From: Magnetococcales bacterium
GTDB taxonomy: Bacteria; Pseudomonadota; Magnetococcia; Magnetococcales; DC0425bin3
Length of the DNA stretch: 52,052 bases
NCBI GenBank assembly: GCA_015228935.1
Contig: JADGCO010000019.1
Location: 1-52,052, forward strand
Direction of reading: 5' to 3'
Shown piece by piece: positions 1 to 8,288 of the stretch. Each line of letters begins with the position of its first letter. Position 1 is the first letter of the stretch. The notes under the pieces were generated by a model that did not search any database, was not told the DNA's origin, and saw nothing but the letters and a program-made list of their open reading frames with translations. The position numbers and the translations under genes are program-made.

Positions 1-6
1 GGGTTT

Positions 7-20
7 GGGGCTTAAGCCCC
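7..20. repeat. 14-bp perfect palindrome at the window edge
   Basis: GGGGCTTAAGCCCC is a perfect inverted repeat with no spacer. It lies downstream of the minus-strand HAD gene and could be a terminator stem or an operator. Neither side has a proper run of T directly after the stem, so its role is open. Confidence 0.4.
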
Positions 21-152
21 AATAAAATCTTTCTTTCCAATTTTTTTTATCCGAGGGTCAAAGGACAGCCTCTCAAGATGGTCCAAGGCACAGCAAATCG
101 TCGTAACCCAGGCATCCCCCCTGCCCGGTTGATCACCAGAAACCGGAAATCA

Positions 153-824
153 CTATCGCCAATGAACAATGGTCCATCCTTGTGCCAGGGCCATTTTCTG
201 CAAGGCAGGAGTAGGGTCCACGGCAACCGGATCCTTGGCCGCCATCAGAATACTCAGGTCCGCCTGATGGTCGGAGTACACGGCAGCCTGACAGGTGGCC
301 AGTTGTTTGCCGAGATGGTGTTCCAGGGCCACGAGCTTGTCGGGACCGTAACAATTGGGCGACGTCAACATACCCGTGAATATTTCCGGGGAATTCCAAT
401 CGGTGCGGGTGCAGACCACCTCCTGGATGCCCAGTTGTTCCGCCAGGGGGATGACGTACAGATCCAGGCTTGCCGTGGCCAGAATGAGGCGATGCGCGGC
501 GTTGCGATGCTGGGTCAGTTTTGCAACAGCCCCCGGCTTGAGCCAGACACGGATCAACTCCGCCACCGTGGCATCGATCCGGCGTTGCAACGTTGCACGG
601 GGCAGATGACCGGCTACATGCCGGAAAAACTGCCCCTTCAACCAGGAGTTGCTGCGCCACCCGGCCTTGTACATAAGCGTTGCCCAGAGCAACCAGGGCA
701 CCCGCCCCCAGCGACCCGGTCGCCGCAGCAAGACATGGCGTAAAAATATGCGGAAGGTGTCACAAGACGTGATGGTCTTGTCGAGATCGAAAACCGCCAG
801 GTGGTCCTGTTGATTCTCAAGCAT
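153..824 (-). CDS. HAD-IB family phosphatase
   Basis: A 223-residue haloacid-dehalogenase phosphohydrolase. The nucleophile motif DLDKT is at residues 13-17, an ATAS segment near 116 fits motif II, and YSDHQADL toward the C terminus fits the acidic metal-binding motif. The helical cap between motifs I and II is typical of the HAD-IB group (phosphoserine phosphatase-like and PgpC-like enzymes). The ATG lies 15 bases after the stop of the WecA-type transferase gene, so the two are probably one transcript and the substrate may be a lipid-linked or envelope phosphate ester. The substrate cannot be read from sequence; a PgpC-like lipid phosphatase is as plausible as a small-molecule phosphatase. 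Confidence 0.85.
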   Translation of the reverse strand: MLENQQDHLAVFDLDKTITSCDTFRIFLRHVLLRRPGRWGRVPWLLWATLMYKAGWRSNSWLKGQFFRHVAGHLPRATLQRRIDATVAELIRVWLKPGAVAKLTQHRNAAHRLILATASLDLYVIPLAEQLGIQEVVCTRTDWNSPEIFTGMLTSPNCYGPDKLVALEHHLGKQLATCQAAVYSDHQADLSILMAAKDPVAVDPTPALQKMALAQGWTIVHWR

Positions 825-839
825 GGGTCGGAGGCGTCC

Positions 840-1901
840 TCATGCACCTTTGGCAGATGTTTCCCACAGACGGGTGCTTTCCCGAAAATATCCCCAAAAA
901 ATGGCCAGGATGGCAACAAACATGACATATTCGGGAATTTTGAGCCGGTCCCCAAGGATGCCGAGCAGGCCAAAAACCAGGGACAATCCTGCCAGAAACA
1001 GCACGGTCCGGTTGACAGACCAGCCCAGATGCAGGAGCAGATGGTGAAAATGTTTGCGGTCGGGGGCGAAGGGATGACGTTTTTGGAGGATGCGACGCAG
1101 CATGACGCTGAACATGTCGATGAGGGGGACGGCGATCAACCAGACAGCGGTCACCGGGCGCAGACTGGGATGCGTTCCCTGGGTCAGGTAGACCATGAAC
1201 CAGGCCAGGGCGAACCCCAGGAAGGTGCTGCCGGCATTGCCCATGAACAGGGTGGCCGGTTGACCGCGCCAGCGCACATTGAAGGCGAGGAATGGCAGCA
1301 GGACGGAGATGAAGGCCATGGCCAGCAAGGTTGCCTCCTGATTGCCACTCAAGCCGGCAAGAGAGGCGATCAAGACAAAGGAGACCAGGCTCAGCATGCC
1401 GCCCAGGCCATCCAGACCATCGGCCATGTTCACGGCATTGATCACGCCCACCATGCAGATCACCGTAAACAAAACCGACCACCCCCCCAGATAGATGACA
1501 CCAAAAGCGAGCAGATTGCCCAGATAATTGATGTCCAGGCCACCCCACCAGGCCATGATCATGGCCACCGTGATATGCACGCCAAAGCGGAGCGCAACGC
1601 TCAAATCCAGGTAGTCGTCCACGACGCCCACCAGGACCAGAATGGCAATCGCCACAAACAGGTGGCGCATTTCCGGAAGGTTCAAATTGAGGAAAAAGAC
1701 TGCGGTCAACAGACCCAGAAACATGCCGGCCCCCCCGATCAGGGGCTTGTTGCCGACGTGAATCTTGCGGGCATCGGGATGATCGACGAGACCGATCCGA
1801 TGCGCCAGAGGCCGCCCCGCCCACAAGGCTGCATACGTGACCGTCATGCCCAGCAATAAACTGGTCAGGGAATCCGAACCCGTCAACCGCACCCAATCCA
1901 T
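840..1901 (-). CDS. wecA: undecaprenyl-phosphate sugar-1-phosphate transferase, WecA/MraY family
   Basis: A 353-residue polytopic membrane protein with about ten hydrophobic segments. It carries the family's cytoplasmic motifs: DDYLD at 95-99, NAVNMADGLDG at 155-165, GNAGSTFLG at 221-229 and a basic His motif (HFHH) at 284-287. These bind Mg2+, UDP-sugar and polyprenyl phosphate. WecA-type enzymes move GlcNAc-1-phosphate from UDP-GlcNAc to undecaprenyl phosphate, starting O-antigen, enterobacterial common antigen or capsule synthesis. The NAVNMADGLDG and HFHH forms are WecA-like rather than MraY-like, and no peptidoglycan genes are nearby. It is first in a two-gene minus-strand unit with the HAD phosphatase. 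The exact sugar is inferred. Confidence 0.88.
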   Translation of the reverse strand: MDWVRLTGSDSLTSLLLGMTVTYAALWAGRPLAHRIGLVDHPDARKIHVGNKPLIGGAGMFLGLLTAVFFLNLNLPEMRHLFVAIAILVLVGVVDDYLDLSVALRFGVHITVAMIMAWWGGLDINYLGNLLAFGVIYLGGWSVLFTVICMVGVINAVNMADGLDGLGGMLSLVSFVLIASLAGLSGNQEATLLAMAFISVLLPFLAFNVRWRGQPATLFMGNAGSTFLGFALAWFMVYLTQGTHPSLRPVTAVWLIAVPLIDMFSVMLRRILQKRHPFAPDRKHFHHLLLHLGWSVNRTVLFLAGLSLVFGLLGILGDRLKIPEYVMFVAILAIFWGYFRESTRLWETSAKGA

Positions 1902-2123
1902 GATCCACCGTAAGTTTATATTTTTGGTTCGGATTATGCCAAACCAAGCGATCCTTCCCTTGCTATCATAACCTGTTGCCTGAATGAAGCCAACCGATTT
2001 ACCCCGTTTCGCTTTCCATTTTCCTTGTCAAGCAATCGGGTTGGTATAAACTTGCGACGGTAGATGGATGCGTGATTGACATTTCGCAACTCTTTGGCCG
2101 AATTTTTTCAGGATTGCTCCAAC

Positions 2124-2633
2124 ATGGCTGATCGTGACTCCAGCAAACCGGGTTCCTCGAATACCGGATCCGGCCCTGCTCCCAGGGATGCGGCTGCCAA
2201 AACCGGGTCCAGCCCTGGCCCCAGGGATGCGGCTGCCAAAACCGGATCCGGCCCCGGCCCCAGAAATGCGGCTGCCGATAAGGGTGGAACAGCCAGCTCC
2301 CGTCGCCAGTGGGAAAGATCGGTCTTTACGATCAAGGCGACGCTGACCCTGAATAACCGGGAATTTCCTCCCCTGACTGGTGTCACCGAAGATGTCAGTC
2401 TCAATGGCGTCAAATTTCTTCCGGCCCGTGCCATTCCCCCCATTCCCATTGGTCTGGAGGGGTCCCTGGTCGTGGCCCTGGGAGACGGTCCCATGACCTT
2501 CCCCTGTCGGACAGTCCGGATTACCAATACCCATATTTTTCTCACCCTCCTGGGCAAGGAGGCCATCTTCGGTCAGGCCATCACGGTCGAAGCGTTCCGC
2601 AGCATCAAAAGACCTGGTTCCGACCATAAATAA
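2124..2633 (+). CDS. PilZ-domain protein with repetitive N terminus
   Basis: A 169-residue protein from the ATG at 2124; an in-frame TTG at 2076 would add 16 residues, but ATG is preferred. Residues 1-55 are a low-complexity Gly/Pro/Ala/Ser tail built from a tandem 13-residue unit (GPRDAAAKTG and variants). The rest is a PilZ domain with the cyclic-di-GMP contact motif RxxxR (R61 and R65) and D90-V-S-L-N-G95, matching [DN]xSxxG. PilZ proteins bind c-di-GMP and control motility or polysaccharide output; here the partner is unknown. A TauE/SafE gene follows after 30 bases on the same strand, probably co-transcribed. Confidence 0.85.
   Translation: MADRDSSKPGSSNTGSGPAPRDAAAKTGSSPGPRDAAAKTGSGPGPRNAAADKGGTASSRRQWERSVFTIKATLTLNNREFPPLTGVTEDVSLNGVKFLPARAIPPIPIGLEGSLVVALGDGPMTFPCRTVRITNTHIFLTLLGKEAIFGQAITVEAFRSIKRPGSDHK
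2163..2279 (+). repeat. three tandem 39-bp units inside the PilZ gene
   Basis: Three imperfect copies start at 2163, 2202 and 2241. Each is 39 bp, a multiple of three, so each adds 13 residues without changing frame. They encode the disordered N-terminal tail only and leave the PilZ fold untouched, consistent with slippage or unequal crossing-over. Confidence 0.9.
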
Positions 2634-2663
2634 ATAGATCCAGCCCTGGCGTCCACAACACCT

Positions 2664-3461
2664 ATGGCACACTTGCAGTTGTTCGCGATGTATGCACTCC
2701 TGGGAGCCGCATCCGGGGTATTGGCCGGTCTGCTGGGGGTGGGAGGCGGGATCATTCTGGTTCCGGTCCTGGTAATCTCTCTGGAATCCCAGGGAGTTGT
2801 GCCGGCCATTTCCATGCATGTGGCCCTGGGAACTTCCCTGGCCATCATCGTGCTGACAGCCATGGCCTCCATACGTGCCCATCATCGCCGGGGTGCCGTG
2901 GAGTGGTCCATCGTCTGGCGCATCACCCCGGGTATTCTCGTCGGCACCTTTCTGGGGTCCGGGGTGGCCGATCACCTCTCGGGCCCCACCCTGAAAAAAT
3001 TATTCGGCCTGTTTGCCCTTGGCCTGGCCTTCTATCTGGCTTTTGGTCGCCCCCCCAAAGCCAGTCGGACCCTGCCCAAAGTCACCGGCATGGCCCTGGT
3101 GGGCGGCATCATCGGCTGCATTTCGGCCTTGATGGGCATCGGCGGTGGCAGCCTGTCAGTGCCCTTCATGGTCTGGTGCAATGTCACCATGCGCCAGGCC
3201 GTGGCCACCTCGGCAGCCATCGGCTGGCCCATCGCCATGGCCGGAACCCTGGGGTACATCCTGACCGGATGGGGTGAGGTCCATCTTCCCCCCCTGAGTC
3301 TGGGATATGTGCATTTTCCGGCAGTCCTGGGCGTGGCCATCGCCAGCGTCTTCTGCGCCCCCCTGGGTGCCCGCTGGGCACACACCATCCAGCCCCTCCT
3401 GCTGCGCCGCCTCTTCGCCACCCTGCTCCTGGTTTTGGGCGGGCGCATGCTGCTGGCTTGA
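2664..3461 (+). CDS. TauE/SafE family membrane permease
   Basis: A 265-residue hydrophobic protein with about eight predicted membrane spans. It shows the internal two-fold repeat of the family: GVLAGLLGVGGGIILVPVL in the first half and GGIIGCISALMGIGGGSLSV in the second. TauE/SafE proteins move small organic or inorganic sulfur anions such as sulfite, sulfoacetate or thiosulfate across the inner membrane. No sulfur-metabolism gene lies beside it, so the substrate is unassigned. It probably shares a transcript with the PilZ gene upstream. Confidence 0.85.
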   Translation: MAHLQLFAMYALLGAASGVLAGLLGVGGGIILVPVLVISLESQGVVPAISMHVALGTSLAIIVLTAMASIRAHHRRGAVEWSIVWRITPGILVGTFLGSGVADHLSGPTLKKLFGLFALGLAFYLAFGRPPKASRTLPKVTGMALVGGIIGCISALMGIGGGSLSVPFMVWCNVTMRQAVATSAAIGWPIAMAGTLGYILTGWGEVHLPPLSLGYVHFPAVLGVAIASVFCAPLGARWAHTIQPLLLRRLFATLLLVLGGRMLLA

Positions 3462-3637
3462 ATTAATTTTATTGAGGACCCGTGCCAAAACGTACCCGTT
3501 TCAGATGTTGAATAGTGCCACGCTGCCGAATGGGAACTGAAGAGCAGCTTATTTCGGAAGATCAATTGTCGGATTTCTGCTGAACCAGTACACGATTGCC
3601 CTGATGTTTTTTTGATAGACCTGTCTTGCAAAAGTGA

Positions 3638-3889
3638 ATATCTTGGAACATCTCTCCGACTCCCCGCTTTGAAGAGTTGGTGAAAAGTAAGATCGAAAGT
3701 GGTTTTTACAATTCCGCCAGCGAGGTGATGCAGGATGCATTGCTGATTTTGGAAAAACGCGACCAATCGCGCAAATTGAAGCTTGAGAAGTTAAGGTTCG
3801 AGATTCAAAAAGGAATAGATAGCGGGGAAGCGACCCCCCTGGACGTGGAAAAAATCAAGAAACTGGGTCGGGAACGGCTTGTTTCCTGA
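3638..3889 (+). CDS. solitary ParD-type antitoxin with an ATA at the expected start
   Basis: The reading frame from 3638 translates as a full-length ParD/CopG antitoxin. It has the N-terminal ribbon (NISPTPRFEELVKSKI), the signature GFYNSASEVMQDALLILEKRD and a C-terminal arm ending IKKLGRERLVS. The codon where family members start with ATG is ATA, in the context GTG-ATA-TCT, and an in-frame TGA sits just before it. The first standard alternative start is TTG at 3677, which would remove the DNA-binding ribbon. No ParE toxin follows: the next gene is convergent and begins 3 bases after the stop. This is either a rare ATA start or an antitoxin crippled by one base change. Confidence 0.65.
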   Translation: MSWNISPTPRFEELVKSKIESGFYNSASEVMQDALLILEKRDQSRKLKLEKLRFEIQKGIDSGEATPLDVEKIKKLGRERLVS

Positions 3890-3891
3890 AG

Positions 3892-5106
3892 CTACTGATT
3901 CGCTTCGTTTTTCCTTATATTGCCAATCTTCCGGTAACTGCTGTCCTGACTGAAAAATGGAAAGCAGATTGCGACCAGCAGCATGATCAGATTGTTGATG
4001 ACAAAGCCGCTGATCATGTGGCGTTGTTGCAGGGGTGGCCAACCCATTTTGGGAGTTTCCCGGCGTTTTTGTTTCATGATGAAGGAGGTGACCAGAAACG
4101 CGACAAAGAGAAACCCCATGCCCAGGACGGCAATCTCCCGGCGGGCACCATCCCCCATGAACAGGGAGAGGGTACTCAGCAACCAGTAGGGAATGATCCA
4201 CGGGCAAACGAGCAGTTGCAATACCTTGGTGCCATAGATCACCTTCCACAAGGGCGGAAAACGCTGAAACCGATAGGAAAAACGCAACAATTCGACCAGG
4301 AAGGCATTCCCCTTGCGAAATTTATGAAAAATGTAGTCGCGGATGGTCCGTGGCGCACGGGTTTCCCAACCACCGAATGAGGCCAGAAATTCCACCCGGA
4401 CTCCCTGACTGTGGGCCGAGAAAGCCAGGTGAATGTCATCCGCCACGCAATCGTCCGGAAAGAGACCCAAAACACTCTTGCGAAACAGGTAGCAGGGAGC
4501 CACAACAATGGATGCGGAAAAAACCTGACTTTCCAAAACCCGCAAAATATTCTGGTCATGCCAGAATTCCGTTTCCAGGGCAATGGCATCCCGTGGAAAC
4601 ATATTGGCTCCGATCACCCCGACTTCCGGATCCGCCAGCAGGTTTTCGACCAGGTTGCGCACGGTTTCCGGATGGAGGATGGCATCGACATCGGTAAACA
4701 ACAGCAGGGCCTCATCCGGACATCCCGCCATGAAATGATTCAATTGATTGATTTTTCCCTTGCGGGGTGCCCGGACCAGAAACCACCCCTGCCGCTGGAC
4801 CAGGGCTTTTTGCAGGAGTTCCAGTGTGCCGTCACTGGAACCGCCATCCACAAAGGTGATGGTCAGTCGCTCTGCCGGATAAGCAATTTTTTCCAGATTG
4901 TCTATTTTTGCCTGGATGAGATCGCACTCATTGTAGCAGGGGACACAGATGCGGATGAGGGGCAGATCGGCTGCGGCTGTTTTTCTTGAGGATGAATTTT
5001 TCTCCAAAGTGAACATGGCCAGCAGAAACAACAGAATGATATAACCGCAGTAGGACCAGAAGAGGATGAGAACAATGAAAAAATAGCTGGAAATGATGAT
5101 GAACAT
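3892..5106 (-). CDS. membrane-anchored family-2 glycosyltransferase
   Basis: A 404-residue protein from the ATG at 5106, 5 bases after the stop of the radical-SAM gene upstream; a longer in-frame reading would overlap that gene and was not used. Layout: N-terminal membrane span(s) at about 4-32, a GT-A domain from about residue 50, and two or three membrane spans at the C terminus. Catalytic features are VPCYNE near 55-60, FVDGGSSDGT near 85-94, a DxD-like FTDVDA near 140 and CVADDIHL further on. Such processive-type GT2 enzymes add sugars from nucleotide donors to polysaccharide or lipid acceptors at the inner membrane. Coupling to the radical-SAM gene suggests tailoring of a lipid or envelope compound; the acceptor is unknown. 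Confidence 0.85.
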   Translation of the reverse strand: MFIIISSYFFIVLILFWSYCGYIILLFLLAMFTLEKNSSSRKTAAADLPLIRICVPCYNECDLIQAKIDNLEKIAYPAERLTITFVDGGSSDGTLELLQKALVQRQGWFLVRAPRKGKINQLNHFMAGCPDEALLLFTDVDAILHPETVRNLVENLLADPEVGVIGANMFPRDAIALETEFWHDQNILRVLESQVFSASIVVAPCYLFRKSVLGLFPDDCVADDIHLAFSAHSQGVRVEFLASFGGWETRAPRTIRDYIFHKFRKGNAFLVELLRFSYRFQRFPPLWKVIYGTKVLQLLVCPWIIPYWLLSTLSLFMGDGARREIAVLGMGFLFVAFLVTSFIMKQKRRETPKMGWPPLQQRHMISGFVINNLIMLLVAICFPFFSQDSSYRKIGNIRKNEANQ

Positions 5107-5111
5107 GGCCG

Positions 5112-6548
5112 TCAGCGCACCGTCCAGGATTTCCAGAATACGGCGGGCAATGCCGTCAGATATATTCTGGCTTTTTTGAAGCCCAATTCGTAAGGATGGC
5201 GCAACACTTCCAGAAAATAGGGCCAGGAAAGGTAAAATTCCCGGTAGGCTTTTTTGGCCCACTGTTCCATGGCGAGCCAATCGACTTCCGGATAATGGGG
5301 GGCACCATTCTTCAACCACCCCTTGGCGACCAGTTCATCATGGAACGGTGTCCCGGGGAAGGGAATCATCAATTGAAACTGGGCCGTATCGGGGCGGATT
5401 TCGCAGGCCCAGTTGATGGTTTCCCGAATGCTTGCCGGGGTTTCTCCGGGAAAACCGATGGCAAAATCGCCATGGATATGGATGCCTGCCGCCTTGGCAT
5501 CCCAGGCAAAGCGGGTCATGCGCTCCTTGAGAACGCCCTTGCGGATCGCCCTGAGAATTTCCGGATTGCCTGACTCGAAACCCACATGCAAATTCAGACA
5601 GCCGGAACGGTGCATCGTCACCAGGGTATCCCGATCCATATTGCCCCGGGCATAACAGGACCAGGGAAGATCCAGTCCGGCGGCAATCTTGGCCTCGGCA
5701 AACTCGCCGGCCCGACCCGCCGGCAGGGTGTCGTCCTGGATCATCAGGGACCGCACATGGGGCAGATGGCGTTGGATGAATTTGACTTCTTCAATAATAT
5801 TGGCCATCGAACGCACATTGTAGGTCTGCCCCTTGATGAAAGAGGAGACCCACAGGCAATAGGTGCATTTGCCCCAATAACACCCGCGACCAGTCATGAT
5901 GTCGATGAAGGGAAATTTTTCCGACGGGGTTCGGTACCAGGAGAGATTCAGGTGCCGATTGAAAAAGTCGCTGACAAAGGGAATGCCATCCAGTACCTCG
6001 CCAGAGAGATAGGTGCGGGTGGGATTGAGGTGAATCTCTGCCCCGTCACGATGGACAAAGTTGGGTATGGTGGTTGGATCGGCTCCTTCCAGAAAATCCA
6101 GGATCGGATATTCGAACTCGCTGACGACACCCCAGGCGACCTTTTTGGATTTGGCCAGGGTTTCCTGCGGCGAGATGGAAAAAAACGGACCGACAAAAAC
6201 GGCCTGACATTCATGCAGGGTCAGGAGATGATCGGCCAGGGCCGCATCATTGTCGGCGCTCAACTGGCCGGTATAGATCACCAGGAGATCCGGCTTGAAT
6301 TCCAGAAACAAGGTTTCGGTTGCGGCATGCGTCAACCCGGCGGCTGGGGCATCCACAAATTTGACTGGATATCCTTGTTTTTCCAAAAGTGCGCCACAAT
6401 ATCCCAACCAGACGGGATACCATTGGGTACCCGAGTTGGAGACAAAATCGCACCGGGCATTGCGCATGTAATCTTTGACAAACGGCGGGGAAAGCAACAT
6501 CACCCTGGATTTTTGCATCTCTCTTTCCATGTCCGGCAAATGGTGCAT
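5112..6548 (-). CDS. B12-binding-type radical SAM protein (first of two)
   Basis: A 478-residue protein with an N-terminal Rossmann-like region (about 15-150) as in cobalamin-dependent radical-SAM enzymes, followed by a radical-SAM TIM barrel. The cluster motif is RGCYWGKCTYC with Cys223, Cys228 and Cys231, a C-x4-C-x2-C spacing rather than C-x3-C-x2-C. FESGNPEILRAI and DFAIGFPGET are typical later barrel motifs. The N-terminal region lacks a clear DxHxxG cobalamin-tail motif. An alternative ATG at 6518 has a GGAAAG just upstream and may be the real start. The gene sits 5 bases before the glycosyltransferase and is divergent from a second radical-SAM gene. Such enzymes often methylate or rearrange lipids or natural products; the substrate is unknown. 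Confidence 0.85.
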   Translation of the reverse strand: MHHLPDMEREMQKSRVMLLSPPFVKDYMRNARCDFVSNSGTQWYPVWLGYCGALLEKQGYPVKFVDAPAAGLTHAATETLFLEFKPDLLVIYTGQLSADNDAALADHLLTLHECQAVFVGPFFSISPQETLAKSKKVAWGVVSEFEYPILDFLEGADPTTIPNFVHRDGAEIHLNPTRTYLSGEVLDGIPFVSDFFNRHLNLSWYRTPSEKFPFIDIMTGRGCYWGKCTYCLWVSSFIKGQTYNVRSMANIIEEVKFIQRHLPHVRSLMIQDDTLPAGRAGEFAEAKIAAGLDLPWSCYARGNMDRDTLVTMHRSGCLNLHVGFESGNPEILRAIRKGVLKERMTRFAWDAKAAGIHIHGDFAIGFPGETPASIRETINWACEIRPDTAQFQLMIPFPGTPFHDELVAKGWLKNGAPHYPEVDWLAMEQWAKKAYREFYLSWPYFLEVLRHPYELGFKKARIYLTALPAVFWKSWTVR

Positions 6549-6791
6549 TCATCTTGCAGAGATCATCCTGAAGATTGCCTGCACTCGTGTCTTGAATGGG
6601 GATTTTACATGTTGCTACAGGCCATCCAGACCTGAATGTCAGAAAAAGTTTCTACAGGAACCTGGATAATTTTCATAGGTTTTTTGGCTGCTGTAAGGAA
6701 AATCCCTGGAGCATTTATTGCGATTGCATTCAAATCAAGCTGGTTGCACACTGGCAGGCCTTGTTCGTTCCCTGGCAAAGGATCTGGAGAG

Positions 6792-8228
6792 ATGCTGCGT
6801 GTTGCCCTGATCAATCCCTTCACCCCGGACGGCAATTTTGTGCCGCCACTCGGTTTGTTGACCTTGGGGGCGATCCTCGAACAACGTGGCCACGATGTCG
6901 CCCTGTTTGACCAGAACCGGAACCCGGATATTGTCAACCATGTGGTCGATTATGCACCTCAGCTCATTGGTTTGACCGCTGTGACATCGGCGGTTTTGAG
7001 TGCCCGGCATCTGGCCCGTCGGCTTCGTGATCATTTGCCGGGGGTGCGGGTGGTGCTGGGCGGGCCGCATCCAACCGCCATGCCCGACGAAGTGATCCAT
7101 TGGCCGGAGGTGGATTTTGTGGTGGTCTCGGAAGGGGAAATTTCCCTGGGACTGCTGGCCGATTGGCTGGCGGCCCGGGGTACGCCGGCCCAACTGGAAA
7201 AAATTCCCGGCCTCTGGTTCAAGGATGCCGGGGGAGTTCGCGCCAATCCGGTCGGGGCATTCCTGACCAGCGATGATCTGGATCGTCTGCCGCGACCCGC
7301 CTACCATTTGCTGAATATCGAGCAGGTTGTCACCCGGATCCGCCACGGGGTGTTTCGGCAGGGACGGCGGGTATTGCCCTACATGGCTTCCCGGGGATGT
7401 CCCTATCTCTGCACCTATTGCAGCGCCATGATGGGACGACGCATGCGGCGGCGACGCCCGGATCTGGTTTTGGACGACTTTCAATTTCTTGTGGATCGGT
7501 ACGGCATTGACGAAATCTATCTCGAAGATGACAATTTCACCCTCTCCCGGGAGTATGCCGCAACCATTCTGGATGGCGTGGTGGCCCGCCGCCTGCCGCT
7601 CACCCTGAAATTTGCCAACGGTATCCGGGTGGACAATCTGCAACCGAGTCTCCTGGAAAAAATGGCGGCCACAGGCGTGCGCAGCCTGAGTTTCGGCCTG
7701 GAGAGCGGTTCACCCAAAGTCCTGAAACTCATGCAAAAAAGCTTGAATCTTGACCGGGTACGCGCCAAGACGGAGATGATCAAGCGGCATGGTTTCCTGG
7801 TCGGAGCCAGCATGATTATCGGCCATCCCGGTGAAACCGAGGCCGATATTCGGGAAAGTTACGCCTTTTTCAAAAGCCTGCGTCTGGACAGCATGGCCGT
7901 GGTCAACCTGATTCCCTTTCCGGGAACTGCCGTGCGGGAACTTTGTGTGGCCAACAACTGGTTGACTCCCCAGGCCCAGGATTGGGACAATTATTATTTC
8001 GATATTGCCCATCCCAAAATACTCATTGCCACGGACCTGTTGAGTCAGGAACAAATAACAAAGCTGTTGCAGGAGATATTTTTCAAATTTTACCTGGATC
8101 CCCGTCGGGTATTGACCTTGTTGCGCCATATGCAGGTGGAGGATATGCTGGAAGGAATCAAACTGGTCCTGCAAAAAATCAAAAACCGGACCCGATCACA
8201 GGATCATGACCCGATCACAGGATCATGA
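6792..8228 (+). CDS. B12-binding-type radical SAM protein (second of two)
   Basis: A 478-residue protein from the ATG at 6792, preceded by CTGGAGAG. Residues 1-140 form the B12-binding-like Rossmann domain (VALINPFTPDGNFVPPLGL, VVLGGPHPTAMPDE). The radical-SAM motif is RGCPYLCTYC with Cys203, Cys207 and Cys210, the standard spacing. SFGLESGSPKVLKLM and MIIGHPGET follow. The DxHxxG motif is not evident, so a cobalamin need not be bound in the classical base-off way. The C terminus runs into the 19-bp tandem repeat that spans the junction with the phosphoesterase gene; its last 11 or so residues are repeat-encoded. It is divergent from the first radical-SAM gene across a 243-base gap. Confidence 0.87.
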   Translation: MLRVALINPFTPDGNFVPPLGLLTLGAILEQRGHDVALFDQNRNPDIVNHVVDYAPQLIGLTAVTSAVLSARHLARRLRDHLPGVRVVLGGPHPTAMPDEVIHWPEVDFVVVSEGEISLGLLADWLAARGTPAQLEKIPGLWFKDAGGVRANPVGAFLTSDDLDRLPRPAYHLLNIEQVVTRIRHGVFRQGRRVLPYMASRGCPYLCTYCSAMMGRRMRRRRPDLVLDDFQFLVDRYGIDEIYLEDDNFTLSREYAATILDGVVARRLPLTLKFANGIRVDNLQPSLLEKMAATGVRSLSFGLESGSPKVLKLMQKSLNLDRVRAKTEMIKRHGFLVGASMIIGHPGETEADIRESYAFFKSLRLDSMAVVNLIPFPGTAVRELCVANNWLTPQAQDWDNYYFDIAHPKILIATDLLSQEQITKLLQEIFFKFYLDPRRVLTLLRHMQVEDMLEGIKLVLQKIKNRTRSQDHDPITGS

Positions 8229-8265
8229 CCCGATCATGGGATCATGACCCGATCACAGGATCATG
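8190..8265 (+). repeat. four tandem 19-bp units across a gene junction
   Basis: The unit ACCCGATCACAGGATCATG is repeated at 8190, 8209, 8228 (two changes) and 8247. Each unit carries two GATC sites and an ATG. As 19 is not a multiple of three, the units are read in different frames: the first two give the C-terminal residues and stop of the radical-SAM gene, and the last ones could supply an alternative start (8244) for the next gene. Confidence 0.95.
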
Positions 8266-8288
8266 GACTCTTTTTCAGGATCCCCTTC

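Noticed and set aside
801-1859. Long plus-strand ORF opposite wecA, and a similar one at 5586-6635 opposite the radical-SAM gene
   Set aside because: Low-complexity His/Gln/Asp-rich translations with no family resemblance; they mirror well-supported genes on the other strand.
3549-3740. Minus-strand 63-codon ORF overlapping the ParD frame
   Set aside because: Complement of the antitoxin sequence; no toxin motif found, so it is not a hidden ParE.
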